A DNA stretch of 64,000 bases from Testudinibacter aquarius (GCF_004342725.1 NZ_SMCP01000010.1:1-64000); one strand, 5' to 3'; shown: positions 47,251 to 57,865, numbered from the stretch's first letter. The notes: generated by a model not told the origin, from the sequence alone. Made by a program: numbers and translations.

Positions 47251-48306
47251 ATGTTATTAAAACAAGTAAGTTATTGGCTGGCCCGTATCGGGCTAGCCTT
47301 TTTTATTAGTTTCAGTGTGGTTGCCTGTGGTGATCACAGTACGGAAGTGGTTTTTGGCGGCAAAACCATGGGAACTACTTATAATGTAAAATATTTGGCT
47401 GACAGTAAATTGGATTTACCGTCACCGGATGAGGTACAAAAGGTATTAGACCGCACTTTGCAAGAAGTGAACCGTCAAATGTCGACCTATCAAAAAGACT
47501 CGGAAATTTCACGCTTCAATCAATTACAGCAAGCAGATACACCGTTTGCAATAGCGCCGGAATTTGGTAAGGTGGTAGAGGAAGCCATTCGCTTAAACCA
47601 AGTGACCGAGGGTGCTTTGGACATTACCGTCGGACCACTGGTCAATTTGTGGGGCTTCGGGCCGGAAAACCGCCCTGACAAAGCACCGACAGAGCAAGAG
47701 ATTCAAGATCGGCGCACCTGGGTCGGAATTGAGAAGTTGCATCTGGATAAACAAGACGGGCAATACCAACTGCGTAAAAGCGTACCAAACTTATACATTG
47801 ATCTGTCTGCAATCGCCAAGGGCTTTGGTGTCGACCAATTGGCCAGTTATTTGGATTCGTTGCATATTGAGCACTATATGGTTGAAATCGGTGGTGAAGT
47901 GCGGGCTAAGGGCTTGAACAAAGAGGGAAAAGCCTGGCAAATCGCCATCGAAAAACCGGAGTTTGACGGTTCAAGAGCGGTACAGCAAATTATCGGGCTG
48001 CAAAATATGGCCATGGCGACGTCGGGCGATTATCGCAACTATTTCGAACAGGACGGTGTGCGTTTCTCGCACGAAATTGATCCGAAGACCGGCAAACCGA
48101 TCGGGCATAATTTGGTTTCAATCACAGTCTTGTCGCCTTCTTGTATGACTGCTGACGGCTTGGCAACTGGACTTTTCGTACTCGGTGCCGATAAAGCACT
48201 GGAGATTGCCGAAAAAAATAAGTTGGCGGTTTACCTGATCATCAAGACAAATAATGGCTTTGAGATTAAAATGTCATCAGCGTTCAAACCGATGTTGGCA
48301 CAATAA
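47251..48306 (+). CDS. apbE: FAD:protein FMN transferase
   Basis: A 351-residue periplasmic lipoprotein (lipobox FSVVAC) that transfers FMN from FAD to the Thr of SGAT motifs in NqrB and NqrC. Family blocks: GKTMGTTYNVKYL, MSTYQKDSEISRFNQ, ALDITVGPLVNLWGFGP, YIDLSAIAKGFGVDQLA, VEIGGEVRAKG, and MTADGLATGLFVLG (Mg-binding). Its place 21 bp after nqrF fits its role in maturing the complex. Confidence 0.96.
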   Translation: MLLKQVSYWLARIGLAFFISFSVVACGDHSTEVVFGGKTMGTTYNVKYLADSKLDLPSPDEVQKVLDRTLQEVNRQMSTYQKDSEISRFNQLQQADTPFAIAPEFGKVVEEAIRLNQVTEGALDITVGPLVNLWGFGPENRPDKAPTEQEIQDRRTWVGIEKLHLDKQDGQYQLRKSVPNLYIDLSAIAKGFGVDQLASYLDSLHIEHYMVEIGGEVRAKGLNKEGKAWQIAIEKPEFDGSRAVQQIIGLQNMAMATSGDYRNYFEQDGVRFSHEIDPKTGKPIGHNLVSITVLSPSCMTADGLATGLFVLGADKALEIAEKNKLAVYLIIKTNNGFEIKMSSAFKPMLAQ

Positions 48307-48320
48307 TAATAGGAGAGAGA

Positions 48321-48548
48321 ATGAAACTATTTTTGATTACCTTTGGCTTTTTCGTCTTGGTTATTTTGGCGATGTCGATTGGTTATTGGGTTAAGCGCAA
48401 ATCGATTCACGGCAGTTGTGGCGGTATCGCCAGCTTAGGCTTGGAGAAAGTGTGTGATTGTCCGGAACCTTGCGAAAACCGCAAAGCTAAAATGGCCGCT
48501 GAAGCCGCCAGGCAGCAAAAGCTGCAACAGCAGGAACGCATTATCTAA
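48321..48548 (+). CDS. nqrM: Na+-NQR maturation protein NqrM
   Basis: A 75-residue protein (DUF539) with one N-terminal membrane helix (about 5-22) followed by GSCGGIASLGLEKVCDCPEPCEN, whose four cysteines are essential for delivering iron to the NqrD/E site in Vibrio. AGGAGAG precedes the ATG. Last gene of the nqr operon, followed by a long hairpin. Confidence 0.93.
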   Translation: MKLFLITFGFFVLVILAMSIGYWVKRKSIHGSCGGIASLGLEKVCDCPEPCENRKAKMAAEAARQQKLQQQERII

Positions 48549-48556
48549 TGCAAGCG

Positions 48557-48592
48557 TATCGAAGGTCAGCGATTGCTGCTCGACCTTCGATA
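48557..48592 (+). terminator. Long hairpin between nqrM and mnmA
   Basis: TATCGAAGGTC (48557-48567) pairs perfectly with GACCTTCGATA (48582-48592), with an AGC/GCT extension in the loop. The following bases (TCCCTAAACTACTCTTTT) have no immediate T-tract, so it may cap or protect the nqr mRNA rather than terminate intrinsically. Confidence 0.5.
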
Positions 48593-48632
48593 TCCCTAAA
48601 CTACTCTTTTATGTCAAACGATTGGATTTTCA

Positions 48633-49823
48633 ATGACCTTAATGTCAGCAACTTTTGAGAAATTAAACCCGCTTAGCGAGGCGCAAAAAGCGCTTAACGC
48701 TGGCAAAAAAGTGATCGTCGGCATGTCCGGTGGTGTTGATTCTTCCGTTTCTGCCTATATTTTGCAGCAGCAAGGCTACCAGGTAGAAGGGCTGTTTATG
48801 AAGAACTGGGAAGAGGACGATGACAGCGACTATTGTACCGCCGCAACCGATTTAGCTGATGCGCAAGCCGTTTGCGATAAACTGGGAATTAAGTTGCACA
48901 AAATCAATTTTGCCGCTGAATATTGGGATAATGTATTTGAGCATTTCTTAACCGAATATAAGGCAGGGCGCACGCCCAATCCGGATATTTTGTGCAATAA
49001 AGAGATTAAATTCAAAGCCTTTCTGGAGTATGCCGCCGAAGATCTGGGGGCGGATTATATTGCCACCGGCCACTATGTGCGTCGTTCGGTTATTGACGAA
49101 AGCAGCCAAAGTGCGGTCGGCGCTAAGGTGCAACTGCTGCGTGGTTTGGACAACAACAAAGACCAGAGCTATTTTTTGTACACCCTGAGTCATCAACAAG
49201 TGGCGCAAAGTCTGTTTCCGGTCGGTGAATTGGAAAAACCGCTAGTGCGCCAAATTGCCGAAGAGCTGGGGCTGATCACCGCCAAGAAAAAAGATTCGAC
49301 CGGGATTTGTTTTATCGGCGAACGCAAATTTAAGGACTTTTTAGCACGCTATCTGCCGGCACAACCGGGAGAGATCCGAACCCTTGAGGGCGACGTGATC
49401 GGGCAACATGACGGTTTGATGTATCACACCCTCGGACAGCGCAAGGGCTTGCGGATTGGCGGGGTGAAAGGCAAAGACGAAAATGCGTGGTATGTGGTCG
49501 AGAAAGACCTGGTTAACAATGCGCTAATCGTGGCGCAAGGCTTGGATAATTCCGCATTATTATCCAGCGGCTTAATTGCGCAACAGCTGCATTGGGTCGA
49601 TCGAGAATCGATTCGCCAAGCGCTGCGTTGTACGGTCAAAACCCGCTATCGCCAAGAGGACATTGCCTGTGAAATTTTGCCGCTTGGCGATGATAAGATC
49701 GAAGTGCGCTTCGACCAGCCACAAATCGCGGTGACACCGGGACAATCGGCGGTGTTTTATCAAGGCGAAGTTTGCTTAGGCGGCGGCATTATCGAAAGTG
49801 CGGTTAAAAATGCGATTAAGTAA
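48633..49823 (+). CDS. mnmA: tRNA-specific 2-thiouridylase
   Basis: A 396-residue enzyme that adds sulfur to U34 of Lys, Glu and Gln tRNAs. PP-loop [15 protein letters not shown] (about residue 30), [14 protein letters not shown], the catalytic Cys in [30 protein letters not shown], the second catalytic Cys in [17 protein letters not shown], and [17 protein letters not shown] in the central domain. Two ATGs (48633 and three codons later) are possible starts. Confidence 0.96.
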   Translation: MTLMSATFEKLNPLSEAQKALNAGKKVIVGMSGGVDSSVSAYILQQQGYQVEGLFMKNWEEDDDSDYCTAATDLADAQAVCDKLGIKLHKINFAAEYWDNVFEHFLTEYKAGRTPNPDILCNKEIKFKAFLEYAAEDLGADYIATGHYVRRSVIDESSQSAVGAKVQLLRGLDNNKDQSYFLYTLSHQQVAQSLFPVGELEKPLVRQIAEELGLITAKKKDSTGICFIGERKFKDFLARYLPAQPGEIRTLEGDVIGQHDGLMYHTLGQRKGLRIGGVKGKDENAWYVVEKDLVNNALIVAQGLDNSALLSSGLIAQQLHWVDRESIRQALRCTVKTRYRQEDIACEILPLGDDKIEVRFDQPQIAVTPGQSAVFYQGEVCLGGGIIESAVKNAIK

Positions 49824-49838
49824 GTGAGTGATAACCGA

Positions 49839-50351
49839 ATGCCAACCGCACTTTACACCATTCGCCCGATGCAAGCGGACGATTACGCATCTGTTGCCGA
49901 ACGACCGCACGCAAGCGTGCGGTAAGCCCAAACAGCGGACGATTACGCATCTGTTGCCGAACTGTGGCGCAACACCGCCGGCATGGGCATGAGTGCGCAG
50001 GATGACAACGAACAAGCCATTGCCGCGTTTCTTGCTTTCAATCCTGAACTGAATTTTGTCGCTGTACAAGCTGAGCAACTGCTCGGTGTGATTATGTGCG
50101 GCTACGACGGCCGCCGCGCCACGATTTACCACATGGCAGTGGCGCAAAACGTTCAGGGCAAAGGCATCGGCACCGCACTTTTACAGCGCTTAGAACAACA
50201 ATTGGCACAACAACAGATCAGCAAAGCCCGCTTGTTAGTCTTCGCTGACAACCAAAGCGGCAATGCTTTTTGGGCAAAACAGGGCTGGATCTGGCAAACA
50301 GCGTTGAATTATTATTCGAAAGATTTTAGCCAGACAGAGGAAACAGAATGA
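49839..50351 (+). pseudogene. GNAT acetyltransferase gene with a 60-bp insertion and stop
   Basis: The original frame opens at 49839 (PTALYTIRPMQADDYASVAE) and should continue LWRNTAGMGMSAQDDN. Between them a 60-bp in-frame insertion adds a palindrome, a TAA stop and a second copy of 29 bp. The rest is a normal GNAT: LNFVAVQAEQLLGVIMCGYDG, acetyl-CoA loop VAQNVQGKGIGTALLQRLE, and ARLLVFADNQSGNAFWAKQGW. Translation could restart at the ATG at 49983, giving 122 residues without the first strand and helix. It overlaps the next gene by four bases. Confidence 0.8.
49874..49962 (+). repeat. 29-bp direct repeat flanking a palindromic 31-bp insert
   Basis: The 29-bp sequence starting AGCGGACGATTACGCATC occurs at 49874-49902 and 49934-49962. 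Between them (49903-49933) is a 31-bp segment whose core ACCGCACGC-AA-GCGTGCGGT is a perfect 9-bp hairpin and contains GTGCGGT, part of the uptake signal. Confidence 0.9.
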
Positions 50352-50884
50352 CAACGACTATTGGTGATGTGGTATTGAGTGAAAGTGCGGTGCAACAGGG
50401 TGTGGCAACAGTCGCAGCCTTGCTAAATGCACAATATCAGCATTCACAAAATCAAAGTGCGGTGGTGATCACCGTCGTGCCGGGCGGGATCTTATTTACT
50501 GCGGATCTGGTCAGAAAACTCACGTTCGAAATCGAAATGGACTACATCTCCTGCCCGCACACTCCGGGCGACCGACAAAATCAATCCGAGATTGTGTACC
50601 ACCAGAATATTGCGATTACAAACCGCGATGTGATTTTAATTGATGACGCCATTGAATCCGGCGGCACCATGAAGCGCTTGGTCGAACACCTGCAAACTTT
50701 CTCCCCCAAATCCCTCGCCATCGCCACCTTGTTTGTTAAACCGGGACGAGTTGAAATCCCAGTGAAACAATATTACGCCTACGAAATGCAAAACGACGAT
50801 CTGCTGGTTGGCTACGGCTTGCCTTGGCAACATAAATGGCGTAATTTACCGTTTGTGGCGCAGCTGGTTAAAGCGGGTGTTTAA
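50348..50884 (+). CDS. Hypoxanthine-phosphoribosyltransferase-like protein
   Basis: A 178-residue type I phosphoribosyltransferase of purine-salvage type. The PRPP loop is DVILIDDAIESGGTMKRL (canonical VEDIIDTGKT changed to IDDAIESGG). An upstream VVITVVPGGILFTADLVRKL and a downstream PKSLAIATLFVKPGRVEIPVKQYYAYE and LLVGYGLPWQHKWRNLPFV follow the E. coli Hpt layout. Base preference is not certain. It overlaps the broken GNAT gene by four bases (ATGA). Confidence 0.82.
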   Translation: MTTTIGDVVLSESAVQQGVATVAALLNAQYQHSQNQSAVVITVVPGGILFTADLVRKLTFEIEMDYISCPHTPGDRQNQSEIVYHQNIAITNRDVILIDDAIESGGTMKRLVEHLQTFSPKSLAIATLFVKPGRVEIPVKQYYAYEMQNDDLLVGYGLPWQHKWRNLPFVAQLVKAGV

Positions 50885-51005
50885 TATTGAAGTTTGCTCA
50901 AATGGGGCAGTAATATTGTAAACTTTTAAAACCAGTGGAACAGTGCTATAGTTTTGTCAGTTTGATAGAGATTTTCGAATCGATATAAGGATGATTTTAC
51001 CCCCC

Positions 51006-51629
51006 ATGACAGACTATCACGATCTTACCCTTGCCCTGGCCGGTGTTTGTCAGGCGGCGAAGTTGGTGCGGCAATTTTCGGAGCAGGGCAGTGCCGATCA
51101 AGCGGCATTTGCGGTGTCGCTGAAATCATTAATCAACACCTCACCAAAATCCACGTTGGACGTTTACGGTGACGATCCGCACAATCTAAAGCTGGGACTG
51201 AGCACCTTGCTGGAGCAGGTTTCCGGAGCCAAGGGTGAGATGGACATTAATGTCGGGCGCTATTGGATGAGTTTGATCGCATTGGAAGCCAAGCTGGAAA
51301 AGAACCCACAAAGCAAGCAGCTATTGGGCAGCCGTATTCAAGGCTTGGATCGCCAGCTACAACATTTTGAGCTGCTTGATGAACAGATGATCGCGAGTAT
51401 TGCGGCGATTTATGTTGATGTGATCAGTCCGCTGGGGGCGAAGATTCAAGTGAAAGGTTCGCCGGTGTATTTGCAGCAAACAGCGATTCAAAATCGGGTG
51501 CGTGCCACTTTGCTGTGCGGTATTCGCTCGGCGGTCTTGTGGCGCCAATTGGGCGGTTCGCGCCTGAAATTGTTGTTCAGCCGTAATAAATATTATCAAC
51601 ATGCACAACAGATTTATTCTTCTCTTTAA
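51006..51629 (+). CDS. hflD: High-frequency lysogenization protein HflD homologue
   Basis: A 207-residue membrane-associated protein. In E. coli HflD binds lambda CII, and its gene precedes purB as here. Blocks: DLTLALAGVCQAAKLVRQ at the start, LGLSTLLEQV, QGLDRQLQHFEL, AAIYVDVISPLGAKIQVKGSP and RATLLCGIRSAVLWRQLGGSRL. I prefer the ATG at 51006 by alignment. An in-frame ATG at 50991 falls inside the ribosome site AAGGATG. Followed by purB after 24 bp. Confidence 0.92.
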   Translation: MTDYHDLTLALAGVCQAAKLVRQFSEQGSADQAAFAVSLKSLINTSPKSTLDVYGDDPHNLKLGLSTLLEQVSGAKGEMDINVGRYWMSLIALEAKLEKNPQSKQLLGSRIQGLDRQLQHFELLDEQMIASIAAIYVDVISPLGAKIQVKGSPVYLQQTAIQNRVRATLLCGIRSAVLWRQLGGSRLKLLFSRNKYYQHAQQIYSSL

Positions 51630-53021
<1,392 letters not shown>

Positions 53022-53032
53022 CTTCAGCTGTG

Positions 53033-53062
53033 AAGTGCGGTCTGCGTGACCGCACTTTGATT
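53033..53062 (+). terminator. Inverted uptake-signal terminator after purB
   Basis: AAGTGCGGTC (53033-53042) and GACCGCACTT (53048-53057) form a perfect 10-bp stem with a 5-base loop, followed by TGATTCT. Two uptake signals in inverse orientation are used in this family as terminators. Confidence 0.75.
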
Positions 53063-53184
53063 CTCCCTGCTACGATCTTCGAGGCTTTGCTCTTCTCGGT
53101 TTTGATTTTCTCGACAAAAGCAAAAGATTAAGGCTATAATTCAGCAAGTTTATTGACATTCACAAATTGAAAAAGGAATATAAC

Positions 53185-53712
53185 ATGGGTTTAGAAAAAG
53201 TCCCTGCCGGTAAAGAACTGCCAGATGATATTTATGTGGTGATTGAAATCCCTGCCAATGCAGATCCAATTAAATATGAAGTAGATAAAGACTCCGGTGC
53301 GGTGTTTGTCGATCGTTTTATGGCAACTGCCATGTTCTATCCTGCGAACTACGGCTATATCAACAATACGCTGTCGTTAGACGGTGATCCGGTTGATGTG
53401 CTGGTGCCAACGCCTTATCCATTACTTCCTGGCTCGGTGATCCGTTGCCGTCCGGTCGGGGTGTTGAAAATGACCGATGAAGCGGGCTCGGATGCCAAGC
53501 TGATTGCCGTGCCGCACAGCAAATTGAGCAAAGAGTACGATCACATTAAAGACATTAACGATGTGCCGGCGTTGCTGAAAGCGCAAATCCAGCATTTCTT
53601 TGAAAACTACAAAGCACTGGAAGCCGGCAAATGGGTGAAAGTTGACGGTTGGGAAGGTGTTGAAGCAGCGCGTGAAGAGATTAAAACCTCGTTTGAGCGT
53701 GCCAAGAAATAA
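53185..53712 (+). CDS. ppa: Inorganic pyrophosphatase
   Basis: A 175-residue family I soluble pyrophosphatase hydrolysing PPi to drive biosynthesis. Metal and substrate residues: [39 protein letters not shown] (signature D-x-D-P-x-D-V-L-V), and [19 protein letters not shown] precedes the ATG at 53185. A frame beginning six codons earlier has no support. Monocistronic. Confidence 0.97.
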   Translation: MGLEKVPAGKELPDDIYVVIEIPANADPIKYEVDKDSGAVFVDRFMATAMFYPANYGYINNTLSLDGDPVDVLVPTPYPLLPGSVIRCRPVGVLKMTDEAGSDAKLIAVPHSKLSKEYDHIKDINDVPALLKAQIQHFFENYKALEAGKWVKVDGWEGVEAAREEIKTSFERAKK

Positions 53713-53796
53713 CACCGTTTCATGTAATATGAATGGGTTGATTTCATACCGCGCTTTGTAAAAAGTGCGGTATTTTTTTATAATCAGGAGTTAATG

Positions 53797-54573
53797 ATGA
53801 GAAAGCAATTCAAAGCAATGACCTTGGTGTTGATGTTATCTGTTGGCTTGGCAGGTTGTGCCGACACCCAAACCATTAACCAGCAAGCGGCTAGCAGTTA
53901 TACTCAAACGATTAATCAAATGAAGCAGCAGGGGGTGATTGATACGTCCTCGGCAACCTCAAAACGGATTCAAAAAGTCTTCCAGAGAATCAAACCGTAT
54001 GCAGAAAAAGCCAATGACACCGGTGTGCCGTTTCAGTGGCAGATTTCGGTGATGAAAAATAATGAATTGAACGCATGGGCGATGCCGGGTGGAAAAATGA
54101 TGTTTTATACCGGCTTGGTGGAGCGTTTGAAATTAAATGATAACGAAATTGCGGTGGTGATGGGGCACGAAATGGCGCACGCACTGAAAGAGCACGGCAA
54201 GCAAAAAGTGAATTTTAATATGGCGACCGGTCTTTTGGGCAGTATTGGTAATGTCGCACTATCTGCTGCCACCGGTTATGATTTCAGTACGGTTGTCGGT
54301 TTGACGCAAGAATACGGCTTGAATAAACCATTTTCACGCAGCAATGAAACCGAAGCGGATGAGATCGGTTTATTGCTGATGGCGGAAGCCGGTTATGATC
54401 CTGAAGCGTCGATCAGCCTGTGGCAGAAAATGAGTGCTGCCAGTGGTGGTTCTGGTGGTGCATTGGAAGGGCTGGTGTCCACCCACCCGACCGATGCAGC
54501 GCGTGAAGCCAATTTGCGTAAGCTGATGCCGGATGCGCTGGAATTATATAAAAAATCAAATAAAGCCGGTTGA
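53797..54573 (+). CDS. M48-family metallopeptidase lipoprotein, paralogue 1
   Basis: A 258-residue putative zinc protease of the LoiP/YggG type, outer-membrane lipoprotein (lipobox LAGC). The zinc site is VVMGHEMAHALKEHGK (HEXXH) with the third ligand in SNETEADEIGLLLMAEAGY. WQISVMKNNELNAWAMPGGKMMFYTGL is the family block upstream. CAGGAG precedes paired ATGs and I use the second by spacing. Followed 24 bp later by a paralogue with the same layout. Confidence 0.88.
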   Translation: MRKQFKAMTLVLMLSVGLAGCADTQTINQQAASSYTQTINQMKQQGVIDTSSATSKRIQKVFQRIKPYAEKANDTGVPFQWQISVMKNNELNAWAMPGGKMMFYTGLVERLKLNDNEIAVVMGHEMAHALKEHGKQKVNFNMATGLLGSIGNVALSAATGYDFSTVVGLTQEYGLNKPFSRSNETEADEIGLLLMAEAGYDPEASISLWQKMSAASGGSGGALEGLVSTHPTDAAREANLRKLMPDALELYKKSNKAG

Positions 54574-54597
54574 TAAGTTAATGGAACGGTATAAATC

Positions 54598-55374
54598 ATG
54601 AGATACGCCCGTTTTTGGGTGGTGGTTGTGCTGTTATTTTCGCTGTTGGGTTGCACCAGCAGCGAAAGTCTGAATCAGCGTTCCGCCAAAAGTTATCAGC
54701 GCATGGTCAATCAAATGGAAATGTTCGGCGTGGTGGAGCACGACTCTGAATTAGCGCTCAGAGTACAACGGGTTTTTACTCGTTTGCACCCGATTGCGGA
54801 GAAAAGCAATCAGAGTGGCAGCGCTTTCGATTGGCAGATAACAGTCTTGCGTAATCCAAAAGAAGCCGGGGCATGGACAATGCCCGGTGGAAAAATGGTC
54901 ATTTATACTGGGCTGATTGAAGTTCTAAAATTAAGTGATGATGAATTGGCGCTGATTTTAGCGCATGAAATGGCGCATGTCGTCAAAGAGCATGGCAAAC
55001 ATCAGGTAAACATCAGTCGAGCCAGTTATGCACTTGGTTTGTTTGGCTCAGTGGCAGCCTCGAGTTTAGTCAATTATGCCGGGAGTGCGGTGGTTTTGGC
55101 GCCGGAATATGCAGTGAATAAACCTTATTCGCGCAACAATGAACTGGAAGCGGATCGATTGGGGCTGCTGATTATGGCGGAAGGCGGTTATAATCCAAAT
55201 GCTGCCAAGGCATTGTGGACAAAAATGTATGAGTTTTCCGGTGACAATAATGGATTTTTACGCCAGTTAGCTTCGACACACCCCGCCTATGCCGAACGAG
55301 AAGCCAATTTGGCAGAGGTATTACCGCAAGCATTGGACATTTATCGGCACACTCAACAAGCAACAACTGATTAG
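54598..55374 (+). CDS. M48-family metallopeptidase lipoprotein, paralogue 2
   Basis: A 258-residue tandem paralogue of the preceding gene. Lipobox LLGC, zinc site LILAHEMAHVVKEHGK, third ligand in NNELEADRLGLLIMAEGGY, and WQITVLRNPKEAGAWTMPGGKMVIYTGL. The two proteins align end to end without gaps of note. Likely co-transcribed. Substrates unknown; LoiP-type proteases act in envelope quality control. Confidence 0.88.
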   Translation: MRYARFWVVVVLLFSLLGCTSSESLNQRSAKSYQRMVNQMEMFGVVEHDSELALRVQRVFTRLHPIAEKSNQSGSAFDWQITVLRNPKEAGAWTMPGGKMVIYTGLIEVLKLSDDELALILAHEMAHVVKEHGKHQVNISRASYALGLFGSVAASSLVNYAGSAVVLAPEYAVNKPYSRNNELEADRLGLLIMAEGGYNPNAAKALWTKMYEFSGDNNGFLRQLASTHPAYAEREANLAEVLPQALDIYRHTQQATTD

Positions 55375-55510
55375 TTGGATTGAACTCAAACCTAACCGCA
55401 CTTTTATATTGTCGTTGCTAAGCTTGCGACAGCTGAGCGAGGGGCAACTCTTATGGTTGAGCGCCTAATTTTTGTTGTTGCAACCTTTAGCACCGAAAAC
55501 GGAGATCATG

Positions 55511-56248
55511 ATGATCGAGCTACAAGATGTCAGTAAACACTATGCGGATAAAATAGCGGTACGAAATGTCAGCATGAAGATCCATTGCGGTGAGTTTTTC
55601 GTGTTAGTGGGTGAAAGCGGCAGCGGCAAAACAACACTATTGAAAATGCTGAATGGATTGATCGACAAAGACGGTGGTGAAATTATTATTGCAGGTAAAA
55701 ATAGTCGTGAGTACAACAAACGTCGGTTGCGTTTAGAAATGGGCTATGTTTTGCAGCAAATTGCGCTATTTCCCAATATGACGGTGGCAGAAAATATTGC
55801 CTTGATTCCGGCATTAAAGGGCTGGGATAAAAAGCGGATTAGCGCACGCACGCGTGAATTATTACAAAAAGTTCAGTTGCCGCTCGACTATCTTACACGC
55901 AAGCCCGCTGAGTTATCCGGCGGCGAACAGCAGCGAATTGGCATTTTGCGAGCCATTATTGCCGAACCGAAAATTATTCTGATGGATGAGCCTTTTAGTG
56001 CTTTAGATCCGCTTTCTCGTTTGGAATTACAGCATTTGATTCTGCAAATTCACCGTGAGTTTGCCTCTACCATCGTTTTTGTTACCCACTATGTAGAAGA
56101 AGCCTTGAAATTAGGTGATCGAATCGGCGTGATGAAAGACGGTATTTTGCAGCAGCTTGCCACGCCACAAACCATTTTGCAACAACCGGCGAATGATTAT
56201 GTACTGCGTTTTTTCCAACCGGTTGAAGCCGTAGGCAGGACAGAATGA
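55511..56248 (+). CDS. ABC transporter ATPase (quaternary-amine/betaine importer type)
   Basis: A 245-residue nucleotide-binding subunit of the OpuA/OpuC class. Walker A VGESGSGKTTLLKML, Q-loop VLQQIALFPNMTVAENIAL, signature LSGGEQQRIGILRAI, Walker B IILMDEPFSALDPLSRLELQ, and H-loop VFVTHYVEEALKL. It ends at VEAVGRTE with no CBS pair, unlike many OpuCA/ProV proteins. GGAG lies before paired ATGs and I use the second. Overlaps the permease gene by four bases (ATGA). Confidence 0.9.
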   Translation: MIELQDVSKHYADKIAVRNVSMKIHCGEFFVLVGESGSGKTTLLKMLNGLIDKDGGEIIIAGKNSREYNKRRLRLEMGYVLQQIALFPNMTVAENIALIPALKGWDKKRISARTRELLQKVQLPLDYLTRKPAELSGGEQQRIGILRAIIAEPKIILMDEPFSALDPLSRLELQHLILQIHREFASTIVFVTHYVEEALKLGDRIGVMKDGILQQLATPQTILQQPANDYVLRFFQPVEAVGRTE

Positions 56249-57774
56249 GCGATTTTCTAACCACATTGGTTAGCCGTCAACAAGAATGGCTGCAAGCGAT
56301 TTTAGTCCATTTGCAATTATCGTTATTGTCGGTGCTGTTAGCGGTATTAATAGCATTGCCGCTGGCAGTATTATTAGAAAAATATCAACGTGCTGCCAAT
56401 TGGTCATTGCAACTAAGCGGCATCCTGCAAACGATTCCGTCTTTAGCCCTGTTGGGATTGCTGATCCCATTGGTCGGTATTGGTAAACTGCCGACCATTA
56501 TCGCACTGGTCGCATATGCGATTTTCCCTATTCTGAACAGCACCTATACCGGATTACGAGAAATTGCCCCCTCACTGGAAGAAGCCGCCGAAGCCTTTGG
56601 CATGACCTCCTTTGAAAAATTGAAAAAATATCGTTTAGCTCTGGCATTGCCAATGATTATTGCCGGCATCCGCACTTCCACCGTGATGGTGATTGGTACT
56701 GCAACATTGGCGGCGTTGATCGGTGCTGGTGGCTTAGGCAGTTTCATTTTATTGGGCATTGACCGCAATAATAGTGCATTGATCTTAATCGGTGCATTTT
56801 CTTCCGCCTTGTTGGCAATGTTGGCGCACTATGCCATCAGTTATTTAGCACGGTTGCGACTGAAAACCATCGGAATTATTTTTGTGACCGCACTTTTGCT
56901 GGTGCTTGGCAGTTTGACGGTCGACGGTGCTTTTTTTAAGAGCAAGCAGCATGATAATACGCTGATCATTGCCGGAAAATTGGGGAGTGAGCCGGATATT
57001 TTAATCAATCTGTATCAACAATTGATCGAAGCCAATTCAGATATAAAAGTGGTATTGAAGCCTAATTTCGGCAAAACTGTTTTTTTATATAACGCTTTGA
57101 AGCGTGGCGATATTGATATCTACCCTGAATTTAGCGGCACGATTGTGACGACCTTGCTGCCGAATTCAGGCTTTGCTGAAACAGAACCGAATGCCGTATA
57201 TCAATATGCTAAAACACAGATTCAACAGCAAGATAATTTAGTGTATCTGTTACCGATGCAGTTTCAGAATACCTATGCAGTGGTAGTGAAAAATGAATAT
57301 GCTCAGCAGCATGGGCTGGCAACAATCTCTGATTTGCGCAAGGTTGAGCAAAGTGCGGTTGCCGGTTTTACCCTTGAATTTAATGATCGTGAAGACGGTA
57401 ATCAGGGCTTGAAATCTCGTTATGGGCTGAATTTAACGGTCAAAACGATGGAACCGGCGTTGCGTTATCAAAGCCTATTGAATAATGAAACACAAATTGC
57501 CGATGCCTATTCGACCGATAGTGAAATAAAACAGCACCATTTGACGTTGTTACGTGATGACAGGCAGTTGTTTCCAGCCTATCAGGCAGCACCGTTGCTA
57601 CGCGCGGAAACATTGGAAAAATATCCACAATTAGAAGCTATTTTGAATCAACTCGCCAATAAAATCAGCGAACAACAGATGATAGAGATGAATTTTGCTG
57701 TCAAGGTTGAAAATCAATCAGCAAAGGCTGTTGCGCGCCAATATTTATTAAGCCACGGATTATTACAAGAATAA
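56245..57774 (+). CDS. Fused permease and substrate-binding subunit of the same ABC importer
   Basis: A 509-residue fusion. Residues 1-210 are an OpuCB/ProW-type permease with GILQTIPSLALLGLLIPLVGIG, NTYTGLREI-like NSTYTGLREIAPSLEEAAEAFGMTS (EAA loop) and GTATLAALIGAGGLGSFILLGID. After another helix (about 210-230) a periplasmic OpuAC-type binding domain runs to the end, with GSEPDILINLYQQLIE, YNALKRGDIDIYPEFSGTI and DREDGNQGLKSRYGL. This layout occurs in ProWX/EgtU proteins. The ligand could be betaine, choline, carnitine or ergothioneine and cannot be decided here. Confidence 0.88.
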   Translation: MSDFLTTLVSRQQEWLQAILVHLQLSLLSVLLAVLIALPLAVLLEKYQRAANWSLQLSGILQTIPSLALLGLLIPLVGIGKLPTIIALVAYAIFPILNSTYTGLREIAPSLEEAAEAFGMTSFEKLKKYRLALALPMIIAGIRTSTVMVIGTATLAALIGAGGLGSFILLGIDRNNSALILIGAFSSALLAMLAHYAISYLARLRLKTIGIIFVTALLLVLGSLTVDGAFFKSKQHDNTLIIAGKLGSEPDILINLYQQLIEANSDIKVVLKPNFGKTVFLYNALKRGDIDIYPEFSGTIVTTLLPNSGFAETEPNAVYQYAKTQIQQQDNLVYLLPMQFQNTYAVVVKNEYAQQHGLATISDLRKVEQSAVAGFTLEFNDREDGNQGLKSRYGLNLTVKTMEPALRYQSLLNNETQIADAYSTDSEIKQHHLTLLRDDRQLFPAYQAAPLLRAETLEKYPQLEAILNQLANKISEQQMIEMNFAVKVENQSAKAVARQYLLSHGLLQE

Positions 57775-57865
57775 GATGCTCGATATGAAAAATCAATCTG
57801 TTCGAGTTGACTTTTCTCCTCATTGACCCAAAATTCTGATTTACGTCAGCGGGTAAATTAGATAC

